Origin: JAWLFI01 sp041685645
GTDB lineage: Bacteria > Bacteroidota > Bacteroidia > Chitinophagales > Saprospiraceae
Assembly: GCA_041685645.1 (NCBI GenBank)
Contig: JAWLFI010000005.1
Span: 1 to 35,545 of the forward strand
Direction of reading: 5' to 3'
Length of the DNA stretch: 35,545 nt
The position numbers and the translations under genes are program-made. Shown piece by piece: positions 22,947 through 32,711 of the stretch. The notes beneath the pieces were generated by a model that saw nothing but the letters and a program-made list of their open reading frames with translations, was not told where the DNA came from and did not search any database. The stretch's first letter is position 1, and each line of letters opens with the position of its first letter.

Positions 22947-25900
22947 CTATTGCAGGGAGGAATTGTTCCCCAACTCTTCATAATACCCTTCGACCAGACT
23001 TCGATAAAAAGAGTGTACACTTGGTGAAACGGTACGAATCTGCTCAATAGCAGCCTCTCTTTCCCGCAAATACTTCTCTAATTCCGGCGGTTTTTGTTGT
23101 CGGGCTATTTCTTTTGCCTGCTCTGCTTTCCTCTCTTCTTTTTCTTCCCGCTGACGCTCGGCATTTTCGCTTTCCAATAAGCGCGTAACGATATCTCGCT
23201 GGCGCTCAACCATTTCATTAGTAAGTCTCTTATTCACCAAATCCGTCTCAATTTCATCCATCTGGTCGATAATTTCCTGCAATTCTTTATCTCCCTGACC
23301 CGATTCACGCATTCCTTCCTGATGGTCTCGCAACATTTTTTTGAGTTTTGCTTGTTCTCGAGCCATTTTTGCAAATTCTTCGGCCTGACCTTCTTTACCT
23401 CCGGATTTTTTGCCTTTGTTTTCCTCCGCTTTTTTCTTCATTTCCTCATTCAGTTTTTCCTGGCCCTCTGTAATTTTATCCATGGGCATTTTTCCTTTGC
23501 CTTCACCGGGTTTCAAAGAGGGCTTCGGCTTAGAGCACTGCTGGCTCCCGGGCATCATTTCAGCCATTTGTTCCTGCATTTGTTGCATGGCGTCACTGAG
23601 CATAAGTGCCAAATCATTCACATTTTTCATTGCAAGCTGCTGATGGCGACCCGCTTCATCTTTTTCTCGCTCAGCTAAATGTGAAACGGATTTGGAAAAA
23701 TTCTCTTTGACCTCGCTTATTTTCTCCAGGATAAAACTCTCAATTTGAAGGTTGCGTTGACTCAATGCGACCAAGCTATCCTCTACGATTTTAAATTGAT
23801 CTTCCAGAGCAAACTGATCTTGCGTCAATGCAGTAAAGCGCGGCGTTAAGGGGCTGGTGTTGCCAAAGGCCAGAATCAAATCCTCCTGATCAAAAGAAAC
23901 AAGGGTTAAGTTTTCTAATATCTGCCTCAAGAGCTCCAGGTCTTCCTGCATACCTTCCATAGAGGCAGACTCCATATTCGAGGATGCTTCCTTTTGCATT
24001 TGATTCATCTTTTCCCGGGCTTTTTCCTGGTTTTTGCCTGCGTCTTGTTGTTTGTTTTGTTTCAGGTTCTCTTTGGCTTCCTCCATTTCCTCTTGAATTT
24101 CGCGCATTTGCTCCCGCATTTGCTTCATATCAACAGGGGTGGGTAGTTTCCGGCTGCGCTGATTGAGTTCTTTCATTTCCTCCTGCACCTTTTCAAAGGC
24201 TTCGTTGAGTTTCTCCTGTTCTTTTTCCAGCTCTTCTGAGTCCTCTTCGCCCGACTTTGTTTTCTCTTCCACCTCCTGCTGCTCTTGCTCCAGGTCTGCA
24301 ATTTTATTTAGTTCGTTTTGCAAATCTTTTTCAAACTCCAACTGCTTGAACATTTTTTCCAGGCGCTCTGTGGTCATTTCCATTTCGCTCTGGTTTTTGT
24401 CCATCTCTTCCATCATATCCAAGGCATCGTCTTTCTTCATCTCCTCCATGAGCTCCTTGATTTTTTCCATCAACTCCTGCATCTTCTCATCCTCTGCCGC
24501 TTCCTCGAACATTTCCTTTAATTTGTCCTGCTTCTCTTGCTCCTCCTCAGAAAGATCCTTAGATTCCTTTTCTGCCTCTTGCTTTTCCTCAAACTTTTCC
24601 TGCGCATTTTTCATTTGCTCGGATAATTTTTCTTGTTGCTCCAGCAATTGCTCAAGATCTCGGCGATCTTTCCAATCCATTTCCTTTTTGTTGAGTAGCT
24701 TTTCCCTCAGGGCTTGAATCTCCTCCTTTAATTTTTTTCTATCTTCCAAATTCTTCCTGAGCTGCTCTTCAACCTCATTTTGGTTCGCTTTCGTTATGGC
24801 TTCGTATTCTTCCAGGGTGGGTTTCTTGAAACTCATCACTGCTGAACGCGAGACTTTAGGTCCTCGAATACCATCATTATCATATACTTCAAAATAATAG
24901 TTGACTGTTGCTCCCGGGGCGAGCTGCAAACTATCTATCTCGAGGATATAATCAAAAGCCATTGGATTACCCTTCACAGGCAAGCGTTCTTTGACTACTT
25001 TGGGTGTGCCTTCTTTGTTTTGAATTTCGTAGACGAAATTGAGGCGGGTCAAGCCATAATCATCGGCCGCTTCACCGGCGAAGAAAATTCTCTTTTCGTC
25101 CAAACTATCTTTAAAGGCGTTGGCTCGAATGGATGGGTGTTCATCCTCTCTAATAAGGATTTGATAGGAAGAGGAATCCGCGCGATCAAGGTGTTCGCTG
25201 GAAATATAAATGCGGTAGCGATCGCTTTTCACCACTTGTTTTTTTAATTCGTAGGTTTGATATCCCAGTTGCGTCGCTTCGTGCAGCTCATCTCTATCAA
25301 AGGAGACTTCTATTTTTTCTACGCCTTCTGTTTCAAAAGACCACACCAATTGACTCCCCTCGGCTACAGTCACATCTCCTACGTTTTGGACTTTACGAGT
25401 CGGCAAGCCCGTGTATGCCGGTGGTTGAATTTCAAGTTGAAAGGCACTGAGTTCTGGGCGTTCAATAACATTCAAACTGTACTTTTTTGACCGGACATCT
25501 CCCGCTAAAAAGCGAAATTCGGTATCTGACTTTACTTGAGAAAACCGATAAGTAAAGGATCCGTCATCCCGAGCTGACATATTGTACACTTGTTCACCTA
25601 ATTCGATGCGCACTTCTGCAGGACGAACGTCTCCTACCGTTTTCACCTGTAGTTCGTAACTATTGTACTGAACAACTTCAAGGCTATCGTTAGCTAGCAC
25701 AAAATGGAACGGCGCCGGTCTTTCGTACTCAACGGTATTATTCAAGATGCGCTGCCCACTATCCTGAACTAAGTGGGGGGCCACCCAAATGAGGAGCAGT
25801 AAAATGAAAAGTGGAGGCAGTGCGTATTTTAAGTGCTTTTTGTTTTTTACCAAGTCTATAGCTGATAAAAATGGAACCGTTTGTATTTGGGCGGCTTTTT

Positions 25901-26306
25901 GGTCTATTCCGGCGAGCAACAAACTGGGATCTTCCGCTCCGGGGATTTGCTGCTGCAATTGAAGAATATTTAGCAATCGGTCTTCTACCGCAGAAAAATG
26001 CTGTCCGATAATCGTTGCTGCTTGCTCGTGGTTGATTCGCTCGCCCAATTGGAAGTACTGGCCTAATGGTCGCCCGACCCAATAGACTAAGCTCCCCACA
26101 GAAACCGCAATAAAACTGTAAAACAAAATCTGTCGGACGAAGGTGTTGAACCAAAACTGAGATTCCAGGAGCACAAAGCTCAAAAACAAGGCAAGAATCA
26201 GACCTAGCCACAGCAAACCGCCTTTGATGATTTGATTCAGATAGTACTTCCGAATGAATCGGTCGAGTTTCTCGATTAATGATTGATATTGAGTGCTATT
26301 AGACAT
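22947..26306 (-). CDS. DUF4175-like large membrane protein with coiled coil
   Basis: This 1119-residue protein resembles the Bacteroidota DUF4175 family. Three hydrophobic segments are near the N-terminus: about 28-47 (GGLLWLGLILALFLSFVLL), about 60-80, and one around YALPPLFILLLLIWVAPHLV. An Ig-like beta-rich region follows to about residue 490. A very long Glu/Lys/Gln-rich coiled coil then spans roughly 500-820 and returns toward the C-terminus. The family is of unknown function, with an envelope or structural role suggested by its architecture. It is the first gene of the predicted rsbW-like/acp/transferase operon. The low-complexity region explains the many antisense open frames here. Confidence 0.85.
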   Translation of the reverse strand: MSNSTQYQSLIEKLDRFIRKYYLNQIIKGGLLWLGLILALFLSFVLLESQFWFNTFVRQILFYSFIAVSVGSLVYWVGRPLGQYFQLGERINHEQAATIIGQHFSAVEDRLLNILQLQQQIPGAEDPSLLLAGIDQKAAQIQTVPFLSAIDLVKNKKHLKYALPPLFILLLLIWVAPHLVQDSGQRILNNTVEYERPAPFHFVLANDSLEVVQYNSYELQVKTVGDVRPAEVRIELGEQVYNMSARDDGSFTYRFSQVKSDTEFRFLAGDVRSKKYSLNVIERPELSAFQLEIQPPAYTGLPTRKVQNVGDVTVAEGSQLVWSFETEGVEKIEVSFDRDELHEATQLGYQTYELKKQVVKSDRYRIYISSEHLDRADSSSYQILIREDEHPSIRANAFKDSLDEKRIFFAGEAADDYGLTRLNFVYEIQNKEGTPKVVKERLPVKGNPMAFDYILEIDSLQLAPGATVNYYFEVYDNDGIRGPKVSRSAVMSFKKPTLEEYEAITKANQNEVEEQLRKNLEDRKKLKEEIQALREKLLNKKEMDWKDRRDLEQLLEQQEKLSEQMKNAQEKFEEKQEAEKESKDLSEEEQEKQDKLKEMFEEAAEDEKMQELMEKIKELMEEMKKDDALDMMEEMDKNQSEMEMTTERLEKMFKQLEFEKDLQNELNKIADLEQEQQEVEEKTKSGEEDSEELEKEQEKLNEAFEKVQEEMKELNQRSRKLPTPVDMKQMREQMREIQEEMEEAKENLKQNKQQDAGKNQEKAREKMNQMQKEASSNMESASMEGMQEDLELLRQILENLTLVSFDQEDLILAFGNTSPLTPRFTALTQDQFALEDQFKIVEDSLVALSQRNLQIESFILEKISEVKENFSKSVSHLAEREKDEAGRHQQLAMKNVNDLALMLSDAMQQMQEQMAEMMPGSQQCSKPKPSLKPGEGKGKMPMDKITEGQEKLNEEMKKKAEENKGKKSGGKEGQAEEFAKMAREQAKLKKMLRDHQEGMRESGQGDKELQEIIDQMDEIETDLVNKRLTNEMVERQRDIVTRLLESENAERQREEKEERKAEQAKEIARQQKPPELEKYLREREAAIEQIRTVSPSVHSFYRSLVEGYYEELGNNSSLQ

Positions 26307-26839
26307 ATATTTCCTTACTTGTTATTGTATAAACCTTCCCTTGCGGTAAAGATTGCATCGGGAAAGCGAATTATTAACACTGTTTTCTCTCTTATCGTTC
26401 CCCAAGTTCAATCCGCCATTCGATCATCGACAGATTAACAAGGGATATGTCATCAAGTTTTATCTACTCACCAGCTTTCCCTCGAGCGACGAAAATACTG
26501 CTTCTTCATTGCGCCGACAATTGGGCATAAAAAAAGGCCGGGGTCAAATCGAACCCGACCCTTTTATGGAAGAATGTCAGCCAAAGCCGAAAATTGCTGC
26601 GCCTTTTTCGCACTGCGGTCCGAAGCTTCGCGGTTTGTTATTCACTTCTTTTTACCGAGAAATATCGTAAGTTGAAACGTAAGACATCCTCATTGCTTTT
26701 GATAGAAACCGCTCATTTTCGAGGGTAAACCCTTTGTTAAAGGTTTGATTTGTAGCAAATTATCATCAACATCGGCATTCCTTGTTCTTCGGTTTATGAT
26801 ATGTGTAAAGGGGTAAATTTCCCCCGCAAAAAGGCGGTA
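26307..26839. other. Intergenic region between DUF4175 gene and htpG
   Basis: This region contains a terminator-like hairpin (26529-26565), a 65-bp diverged repeat (26585-26649, see 32114), and the 22-bp motif at 26719-26740. A plus-strand open frame of about 105 codons crosses it, but it reads through the hairpin and resembles no protein, so I do not call it a gene. Confidence 0.5.
26529..26565 (-). terminator. Probable terminator downstream of htpG
   Basis: On the minus strand AAAAGGGTCGGG pairs with CCCCGGCCTTTT across a 10-nt loop (one bulge, one G-U pair), followed by T7. It lies 275 bp beyond the htpG stop on the same strand. On the plus strand it is followed only by TTTTAT, so activity is stronger in the minus direction. 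Confidence 0.55.
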
Positions 26840-28690
26840 TTATTCCATCATTTCAATGCTATTGCTAATGAATTCGTTCAGTGCTTCACCTTGTAACATA
26901 TTTTGATTGAGACGAGCTAAATCAAACAGGTATTTGGCAAAGCGCTCTTTTTTCTCTTCGGAGCGCATCCGCACTAATTTTTGATTGACTAAGGGGTGAT
27001 TGGTGTTGATGACCAACTCATACATATCCGGCATTTGATTCATATCCATGCCTTGCATTTGTTGCATTTCCTTCATTCGTCGCATAAACTCAGGTCTTGT
27101 AATCATGACCGGGTGATCCTCCGGCGACAGGGCCTCCAATTTTATTTTCTGATTTTCTGGGACTACTATCTTAAAAATTTGCTCCACCTTCTCCTTGTGT
27201 TTTTCGTCCAATTGGTCTTCGATCTCTTCGCCCTTATCTATCAGCTTATCCGGTGTCGTAGAGTCAACGCGAACAAATCGCATTTTTTCTTCTTTTTGCT
27301 CCAACTGCTGAATGAAGTGGGTATCAATTACCGCATCCATAACTAACACATCATAGCCTTTTGCTTTTGCGGCCTTAATATAACTCGTATGAGAATCCTT
27401 CTGCGGGGTATAGAGGAAGGTTAAAACGTCATTTTTATCGGTTTGCTCGTCTTTAATTTTCTCTTTGTACTCTTCAAAGGTGAGGTATTCGCCTTCCGTG
27501 TTCTTGAATAAGCTGAATTCCTTCACTTTATCATAGAATTTATCTTCAGATAGCATACCATACTTCACAAAGACGTTAATTTCATCCCATTTTTTCTCGA
27601 AGTCCTTGCGATCCTCGTTAAATAAGGCCTTGAGTTTTTCAGCCACTTTCTTTGTGATATATCCCGTTATTTTCTTGACGTTTCGATCCGACTGTAAATA
27701 GGAACGAGACACATTCAGTGGTATATCCGGTGAGTCGATCACTCCGTGCAGCAGGGTTAAAAACTCCGGCACGATTTCTTTTACCTCGTCAGTGACATAC
27801 ACCTGATTGCTATAGAGGTGTATTTTGTTTTTTTGTACCTCGAGTTGGTTGGTGATTTTGGGGAAGTAGAGAATTCCGGTTAAGTTAAAGGGGAAATCTA
27901 TATTCAAGTGAATCCAAAACAATGGAGGAGAGCTGTAGGGATACAACTCCTGATAAAAATCCTTATAGTCCTGGTCTTCTAATTCATTGGGGTTCTTTTT
28001 CCAACAGGGGTCGGGGTTATTGATAATATTGGGCACCTCTTTTTCCTCTGCATCTTCTCCTTCTCCTTCCGTGATTGTTTTGGTACCAAACTGGATTTCA
28101 ATCGGTAAAAATTTGCAATACTTCTCCAGAAGTTCTTGAATGCGAGACTCCTCCAAAAACTCTTTTTCCTCATCTGCAATATGTAAAATAACATCCGTCC
28201 CTCGCGTTTGGCGATTTCCCGTATCAATTTCGTAAGCCGGCTCTCCTTCGCAACTCCATTTAGCGGCCGAGTCCTCATTTTGATAAGAGACGCTATCGAC
28301 TTCAACTTTTTCCGCGACCATAAAAGCAGAATAGAAGCCCAGACCGAAGTGTCCAATTATAGAACTATCGTCCTTGTATTTCTCCAAAAACTCATGAGCG
28401 GAAGAAAACGCTACCTGATTGAGATATTTTTTCATTTCCTCTTCCGTCATTCCCAATCCAAAGTCTCGAATAGTCAAGGTTCCCTTATCCTCATCCAGAA
28501 TCACCCGAATGGTTAAGTCTCCCAATTCCCCCTCGTAATCGCCTTTGCGGGCCAGGGTCTTTATTTTCTCTGTTGCATCAATTGCATTGGCAATGAGTTC
28601 CCTAAGGAAAATCTCTTGATCTGAGTACAAGAATTTTTTAATAATCGGAAATATATTTTCCGTCTGTACAGAAATTTGACCTTTTTCCAT
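26840..28690 (-). CDS. htpG: Molecular chaperone HtpG (Hsp90)
   Basis: This 616-residue cytosolic ATP-dependent chaperone has an N-terminal GHKL ATPase domain with FLRELIANAIDATEK, DFGLGMTEEEMKKYL and the lid/G2 motif GHFGLGFYSAFMVAEKV. The middle domain has LYSNQVYVTDEVKEIVPEFL followed by GVIDSPDIPLNVSRSYLQ. The C-terminal dimerisation domain ends SNSIEMME, without the eukaryotic MEEVD tail. Length is normal for the bacterial protein. It is monocistronic by spacing; no CIRCE element was seen upstream. Confidence 0.97.
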   Translation of the reverse strand: MEKGQISVQTENIFPIIKKFLYSDQEIFLRELIANAIDATEKIKTLARKGDYEGELGDLTIRVILDEDKGTLTIRDFGLGMTEEEMKKYLNQVAFSSAHEFLEKYKDDSSIIGHFGLGFYSAFMVAEKVEVDSVSYQNEDSAAKWSCEGEPAYEIDTGNRQTRGTDVILHIADEEKEFLEESRIQELLEKYCKFLPIEIQFGTKTITEGEGEDAEEKEVPNIINNPDPCWKKNPNELEDQDYKDFYQELYPYSSPPLFWIHLNIDFPFNLTGILYFPKITNQLEVQKNKIHLYSNQVYVTDEVKEIVPEFLTLLHGVIDSPDIPLNVSRSYLQSDRNVKKITGYITKKVAEKLKALFNEDRKDFEKKWDEINVFVKYGMLSEDKFYDKVKEFSLFKNTEGEYLTFEEYKEKIKDEQTDKNDVLTFLYTPQKDSHTSYIKAAKAKGYDVLVMDAVIDTHFIQQLEQKEEKMRFVRVDSTTPDKLIDKGEEIEDQLDEKHKEKVEQIFKIVVPENQKIKLEALSPEDHPVMITRPEFMRRMKEMQQMQGMDMNQMPDMYELVINTNHPLVNQKLVRMRSEEKKERFAKYLFDLARLNQNMLQGEALNEFISNSIEMME

Positions 28691-29022
28691 AACTACAATA
28701 TTTTAACTTGTTTCTATCAAAACGCATTCCATCTCAGGAGCTCCGCCAAATTGGCGTTTGAGTGTTTCCTTTGCCCTGCCATTCCGTCCGACTTAAGGGT
28801 TTCCAACTGAATAAGGGATGAGAAGTTGATTTGGTTCTTGATTTCAATTCTCAGGCAGATGATGAAATGAGGGGGAGTTGCAAAGCCGTTGGACTATACC
28901 CCTCCTGATCACACCTTCTCTTCAACCACGGGGTCAAAGATACCCGCTGAGGGTTTGAGCGTGGCCATTTCCAAGGAAGTATTATATCTGAGTTGGAATC
29001 AAACATCTAGGGTGCAAAAAAG
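28691..29022. other. Intergenic region upstream of htpG
   Basis: This region holds a 13-nt near-palindrome (CGCCAAATTGGCG, about 28744-28756) and, on the minus strand, TATCTTTG at 28942-28935, a possible but distant -7 element for htpG about 245 bp before its start. No gene is recognised. Confidence 0.4.
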
Positions 29023-29952
29023 TTACCAGGATAATAAGCCACGCATAAAAACTGAAGTGCCTCCACCGTCACTATCTGTGGTCAGTACGACCTCATAAGA
29101 GTTTTCCCCCAATTGGTTTAGGATTGAGATCGCTTCAACCTTTAAGGGCTCTTCCGGCGATTCAATGCGGGCCCAGTGCGTTTTATCGGGCGCACTATAG
29201 AGCGGAACGACCCCGATAAAACTGCCCAGAATATCTCCATCATTATAGGAATCATCTGAAACTTCAACAGAGGAGGTAACAAAGGCATATTTTCCATCGG
29301 AGGTAACGGTTGCTCCTGAAAAGCCCGATGTCGATCCATCTATACCGGGCAGTTCAAAGGTCTTGAATTTTACAGGAGGCAGAGCTCCCTTTTCTTTCAT
29401 ATAGATTAAAAACGCGCGGCTATCGATGGTAAACATGAGGTTCGTAGTTCGAGTAAAAAAATATAAGGTATTTGAAGAGAAAGCGAGTCCTTCCAAATTG
29501 AATTCGCTTCTCTCCATTCCGGCGATTTGCGCCAGGGAGTCATAAAAGTTCGTGATGCTGTACCGTTCGGTCTCTACAGAGTCCCCGTCGATACGAATGT
29601 GAATCATAATATCCCTTTCCGGTGTTTCTGAACCAGACCCCAGTGCGATCATCTCCCCGGGACCTATCTGTTCCAGAGCTTCAAAGTCGGGTTTTGTCGC
29701 CTTGGGAAGTCTCACCTTTTCTAATGGGCCATCAAATGGAATAAGCGCATGTTGTCGTAATATTTGGAAATCCGAGTCAAGATGAAATAAGTAGGGGTTG
29801 TCATCACAGACGGTAAAGATGTCTTCACCGAGAACAACTAAGCCCGATGCGCTTTGCACCTCTTGGTGAACAGTAGAATCGGTAATTTCAAATTCAGCCT
29901 TCTGACAACTCAATAAGGTAAGTAAAAGAAGTCCCGGAAGTATTCGAGTCAT
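29023..29952 (-). CDS. Putative lipoprotein with beta-propeller-like sequence
   Basis: This 309-residue protein has a lipoprotein signal (MTRILPGLLLLTLLSC, Cys16). The mature part looks like a secreted phytase/SdiA-regulated-type beta-propeller, with repeating blocks such as ASGLVVLGEDIFTVCDDN, FEALEQIGPGEMIALGSGSE, FNLEGLAFSSNTLYFFTR and SGFSGATVTSDGKYAFVT. It may belong to a Bacteroidota family annotated as DUF6929; I am not certain. It is likely anchored to the envelope, possibly binding metal or a small ligand. The gene stands between htpG and the channel gene with its own predicted -7 element. Confidence 0.75.
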   Translation of the reverse strand: MTRILPGLLLLTLLSCQKAEFEITDSTVHQEVQSASGLVVLGEDIFTVCDDNPYLFHLDSDFQILRQHALIPFDGPLEKVRLPKATKPDFEALEQIGPGEMIALGSGSETPERDIMIHIRIDGDSVETERYSITNFYDSLAQIAGMERSEFNLEGLAFSSNTLYFFTRTTNLMFTIDSRAFLIYMKEKGALPPVKFKTFELPGIDGSTSGFSGATVTSDGKYAFVTSSVEVSDDSYNDGDILGSFIGVVPLYSAPDKTHWARIESPEEPLKVEAISILNQLGENSYEVVLTTDSDGGGTSVFMRGLLSW

Positions 29953-29997
29953 AATATAAGGAATTGTGCGATGAGTTTATCATCTATCAATAATACG

Positions 29998-30005
29998 TAA
30001 AGATA
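29998..30005 (-). promoter_or_regulatory. Possible -7 element of the propeller lipoprotein gene
   Basis: On the minus strand this reads TATCTTTA (7 of 8 to TAnnTTTG), 45 bp before the ATG. No clear -33 box is seen. Confidence 0.3.
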
Positions 30006-30088
30006 CTTTCCTCCATGAAAAAACCTGGCGATCCATAGGTGAAAAAGATACTAGTTCATTCAAAGCGAGAAGAAAGGAATTAAGGATA

Positions 30089-32074
30089 TTACTCATCCTG
30101 AAATGTGCTTTGATCGGCTGATGTAAGTACGACCCATTGTATCGTTTCATCTAAATGAATGCGCTGATGGCGATGAGTGGGTAATTTAAAGCTCGGGCGC
30201 TCTGAAGTATCCGATGAGGGAAGAAAGTAGCCCAATACTGTTTCTCCAAACCTTTTAATTCGCTCTTCCACTTCTGCGAATGTCGTAGGCCCTGTTTCCA
30301 GTTGATAGTTGTAAGAGTCGCGAAACACAATTTCTGCTCCTCCTACGGTAAATAATTCGTTATACACGCTGTATAATTCTCTACGCAGAGCCATTTGTGC
30401 CAATAGGTGACTCAGAATGATAGGGCCAATAATTACTTCCGTTTGAAAGCGCCGAATGAGGCCCTGGTTACTGGGGTCAGCTAATTCCATTATGACCTGC
30501 GGCTTTGCCTGATATTCCTTCAATACCTCCTTGAGAAGAATATATCCGACGATGGTTCTCGCATCTGCCTCTTCTTCTTCAGCCAGACGATCAGATCCCG
30601 CCATGACAATTTTATCATATTTCTGGGGTTCAAGTCGGCGAATTTCTGATTCTTTGACATAATCGGCTTCGATTTGATTGAGATGTACTCTGTTAGGGTT
30701 CAGTTCTATGCCCTGAAGCTCTTGTTTTCGTTCATCCAAAGGACGAAGAGAGGCCACGGTTATTTCGTACTGTTCTCCCGGATAGGTTCCAAGTTCATAC
30801 AAAAGAGCCGGCACGTGATGGTTCCAACCGAGGAGAAGGATTTTTTTACGCCTCGATACTGTTGAGATGGGGTGTTGAGTTCTGGCTTCTTGGTCTGATT
30901 TCATTTCCGCAGAGGCAGATGGAGCATCCTCCGGCTGAATATCTTCAGCTGTTCGTGCCATCAGAATAATTCGGTCACCTTTTTTGAGTATGAATTCATC
31001 GGGGATATTGAGCATGGGCTGAAAGCCATTCCCTTGTGGCCGCACGACACCCATAACGAGTGCTCTTGGAAACCTCGCCCTCCAATGGCTGTGTGGTTTT
31101 CCCTCCCATTCCGGATAATTGCGCGCAAAGATATTACTTCGGAAGTTTTGCGCCAGAAGTTGGTTATACACCGTAGAAAGCCCCGGATGGCGTAAGTTTT
31201 GTGCCAACAGTCGGCTCATGATGCCATCACCTGAGATGATTTCCAGTGGGCCGTCATAGGCTCGGTAAGCTGCCTTGATTTTACTGTTATCCTGCATCTC
31301 TGCTACTACATATGGGCGCTTGTCGAACGGAAGAGCGGCGACTTCGACACTTAATGATAGTAGGGCTTTAATGGTTTGTATGTCGGGGGTGAGTAGTTTG
31401 TTTTCCGGTGCTGTGGCCGAGGGAAGAATTATGGCTGAGGCGTGAGCACTATCGACGCGTTTGAGATGTTCCTGATCTATTGCCTGTCCGGATCGGAATA
31501 TGATTTCGTGGGCTTGATTCCCTATCACGGGGTGATCTTTGAGTTCCTGAACTCTATCGGGGTTGACATCATCTGCCAGGATAATGAGTTGAAAGGATCG
31601 CGTACCTCTGGATCGGAGAAATCGATGCAAGCGACCTTCTGAAGAGTAGAGTTCTGCAGCAATATGTATGCTTCTATTTGTCCAACCCAGGATCACGAAA
31701 TGATTTTTTGCGACAACTGGGGTTAAGCCTTGTTCAAGGCTTCGAATTTTGCGATTGAGCCAAGTAGTAATAATAGCCACCAGCGAGCCCAGAAAGACCA
31801 CATAACCCGCTACGGTGAGGATGGTAGAAATCACCCGTCGCCAAAACCCTTCATCGTCGCCGAGGTAGCCGGGATCTGTCAATCGCAAAAAGGCCCACCA
31901 AAGCACTTCTCCCGCACCTTCATCTGCATCTGCGACAGGCCAAATCAGCAAAGCGCCTACGATGGATATCAAACCAATAAAAGCCGCAACGAATAACAGT
32001 TGATACTGAACGCCTTTAATAAATTGACGTTCCAAAAAGAATTGAAACCGCTGTCTGAGTCGGAGTTTTGTCAT
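30089..32074 (-). CDS. CASTOR/POLLUX-like ion channel with tandem RCK/TrkA-N domains
   Basis: This 661-residue inner-membrane protein resembles the bacterial relatives of plant CASTOR/POLLUX channels. Two membrane helices (about 22-46 and 81-106) flank a short pore-like segment LRLTDPGYLGDD (63-74). Two Rossmann-type RCK modules follow: one starting NHFVILGWTNRS (124) and one around KILLLGWNHHVPALLYELG (about 410-430). A filter of the DxG type instead of the K+ channel TxGYG suggests cation conduction gated by a ligand on the RCK ring. Ion selectivity is not determined by this sequence. It stands alone on the minus strand. Confidence 0.85.
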   Translation of the reverse strand: MTKLRLRQRFQFFLERQFIKGVQYQLLFVAAFIGLISIVGALLIWPVADADEGAGEVLWWAFLRLTDPGYLGDDEGFWRRVISTILTVAGYVVFLGSLVAIITTWLNRKIRSLEQGLTPVVAKNHFVILGWTNRSIHIAAELYSSEGRLHRFLRSRGTRSFQLIILADDVNPDRVQELKDHPVIGNQAHEIIFRSGQAIDQEHLKRVDSAHASAIILPSATAPENKLLTPDIQTIKALLSLSVEVAALPFDKRPYVVAEMQDNSKIKAAYRAYDGPLEIISGDGIMSRLLAQNLRHPGLSTVYNQLLAQNFRSNIFARNYPEWEGKPHSHWRARFPRALVMGVVRPQGNGFQPMLNIPDEFILKKGDRIILMARTAEDIQPEDAPSASAEMKSDQEARTQHPISTVSRRKKILLLGWNHHVPALLYELGTYPGEQYEITVASLRPLDERKQELQGIELNPNRVHLNQIEADYVKESEIRRLEPQKYDKIVMAGSDRLAEEEEADARTIVGYILLKEVLKEYQAKPQVIMELADPSNQGLIRRFQTEVIIGPIILSHLLAQMALRRELYSVYNELFTVGGAEIVFRDSYNYQLETGPTTFAEVEERIKRFGETVLGYFLPSSDTSERPSFKLPTHRHQRIHLDETIQWVVLTSADQSTFQDE

Positions 32075-32711
32075 GATAGAAGATGCTTATGGTTTATTAG
32101 GTCCTCTCCCCTAAGCCGAAAGTGCATGCATTTTTCGTCCTTTGGGCCGAAGCCTTCACTGTCGATCGTTCACTTTCCTGATCTCAGGAACAAATTATTA
32201 CAATAGTACAAGTCATTCCGATTTTGCTGTTAATAGTCGATCAAGTTCGTGGGTTAAGCCATTGATAAATTTTTGTTTGCCAGCGATATATATCTAAAAA
32301 CTACTCTGTTTTCCATATAGTTCATAAATAAAAGAGGGTTTAAAGGTGTGTGGAAGGTAAGAAATATTTTGCTCTTGATGGTGGCGGGCGCTGGCCCGCC
32401 ACCATCGGGTGAGGGATAGTAAGGGCGCGACCGAAGGGAGCGGTCCCGAGATCGCCAATTGGCGATCTCGAGGACGGAACCCCTGCATAGCCCGACCCCG
32501 CTATTAGCGAGGCTAACTGCGAGCTATAGCGGGGGCACCCCCTAAAAACAATACCTTTAAAAAACATAGAGGTTTTACACATCCTAAGGGTTATCATTTT
32601 AAATTGTAAAAAAGAATTGGGAATTTTGGAAAAAAAGCGTTATTTTTCAAATCACGTATTGAATTTGCTGGAGGGATGAAAATCGTTCGGCGGCATAAAT
32701 AAAATTAACAT
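32075..32711. other. Intergenic region with repeats between the channel and carbonic anhydrase genes
   Basis: This divergent gap contains a 65-bp diverged repeat (32114-32177, similar to 26585-26649), the palindromic repeat R3 (32377-32545), and AT-rich sequence upstream of the carbonic anhydrase start. Open frames here coincide with the repeat and are not believed. Confidence 0.5.
32377..32545 (+). repeat. Palindromic framework repeat, copy R3
   Basis: Three hairpins are set in the family framework. The first has 13-bp arms at 32377-32389 and 32394-32406 with loop GCTG. The central one is a 24-bp perfect palindrome at 32447-32470. The outer stem has 9-bp arms at 32496-32504 and 32526-32534 enclosing a smaller hairpin (TTAGC-GAG-GCTAA). 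Framework blocks GTGAGGGATA, GGGCGCGACC, AGGACGGAAC, CCCGACCCC and GGGGGCAC match R4 read in reverse. The arms differ completely from the other copies. Confidence 0.75.

Noticed and set aside
24163..24717. Plus-strand Ser/Phe-rich frame of 184 codons
   Set aside because: It is the antisense shadow of the Glu/Lys-rich coiled coil of the DUF4175 protein.
26541..26561. tRNA T-arm-like sequence (GGGTTCGAT on the minus strand)
   Set aside because: The 5-bp T stem does not pair, no acceptor or anticodon arm surrounds it, and it is better explained as a terminator.
26353..26670. Plus-strand 105-codon frame between the DUF4175 gene and htpG
   Set aside because: It runs through a terminator-like hairpin and a diverged repeat and looks like no known protein.
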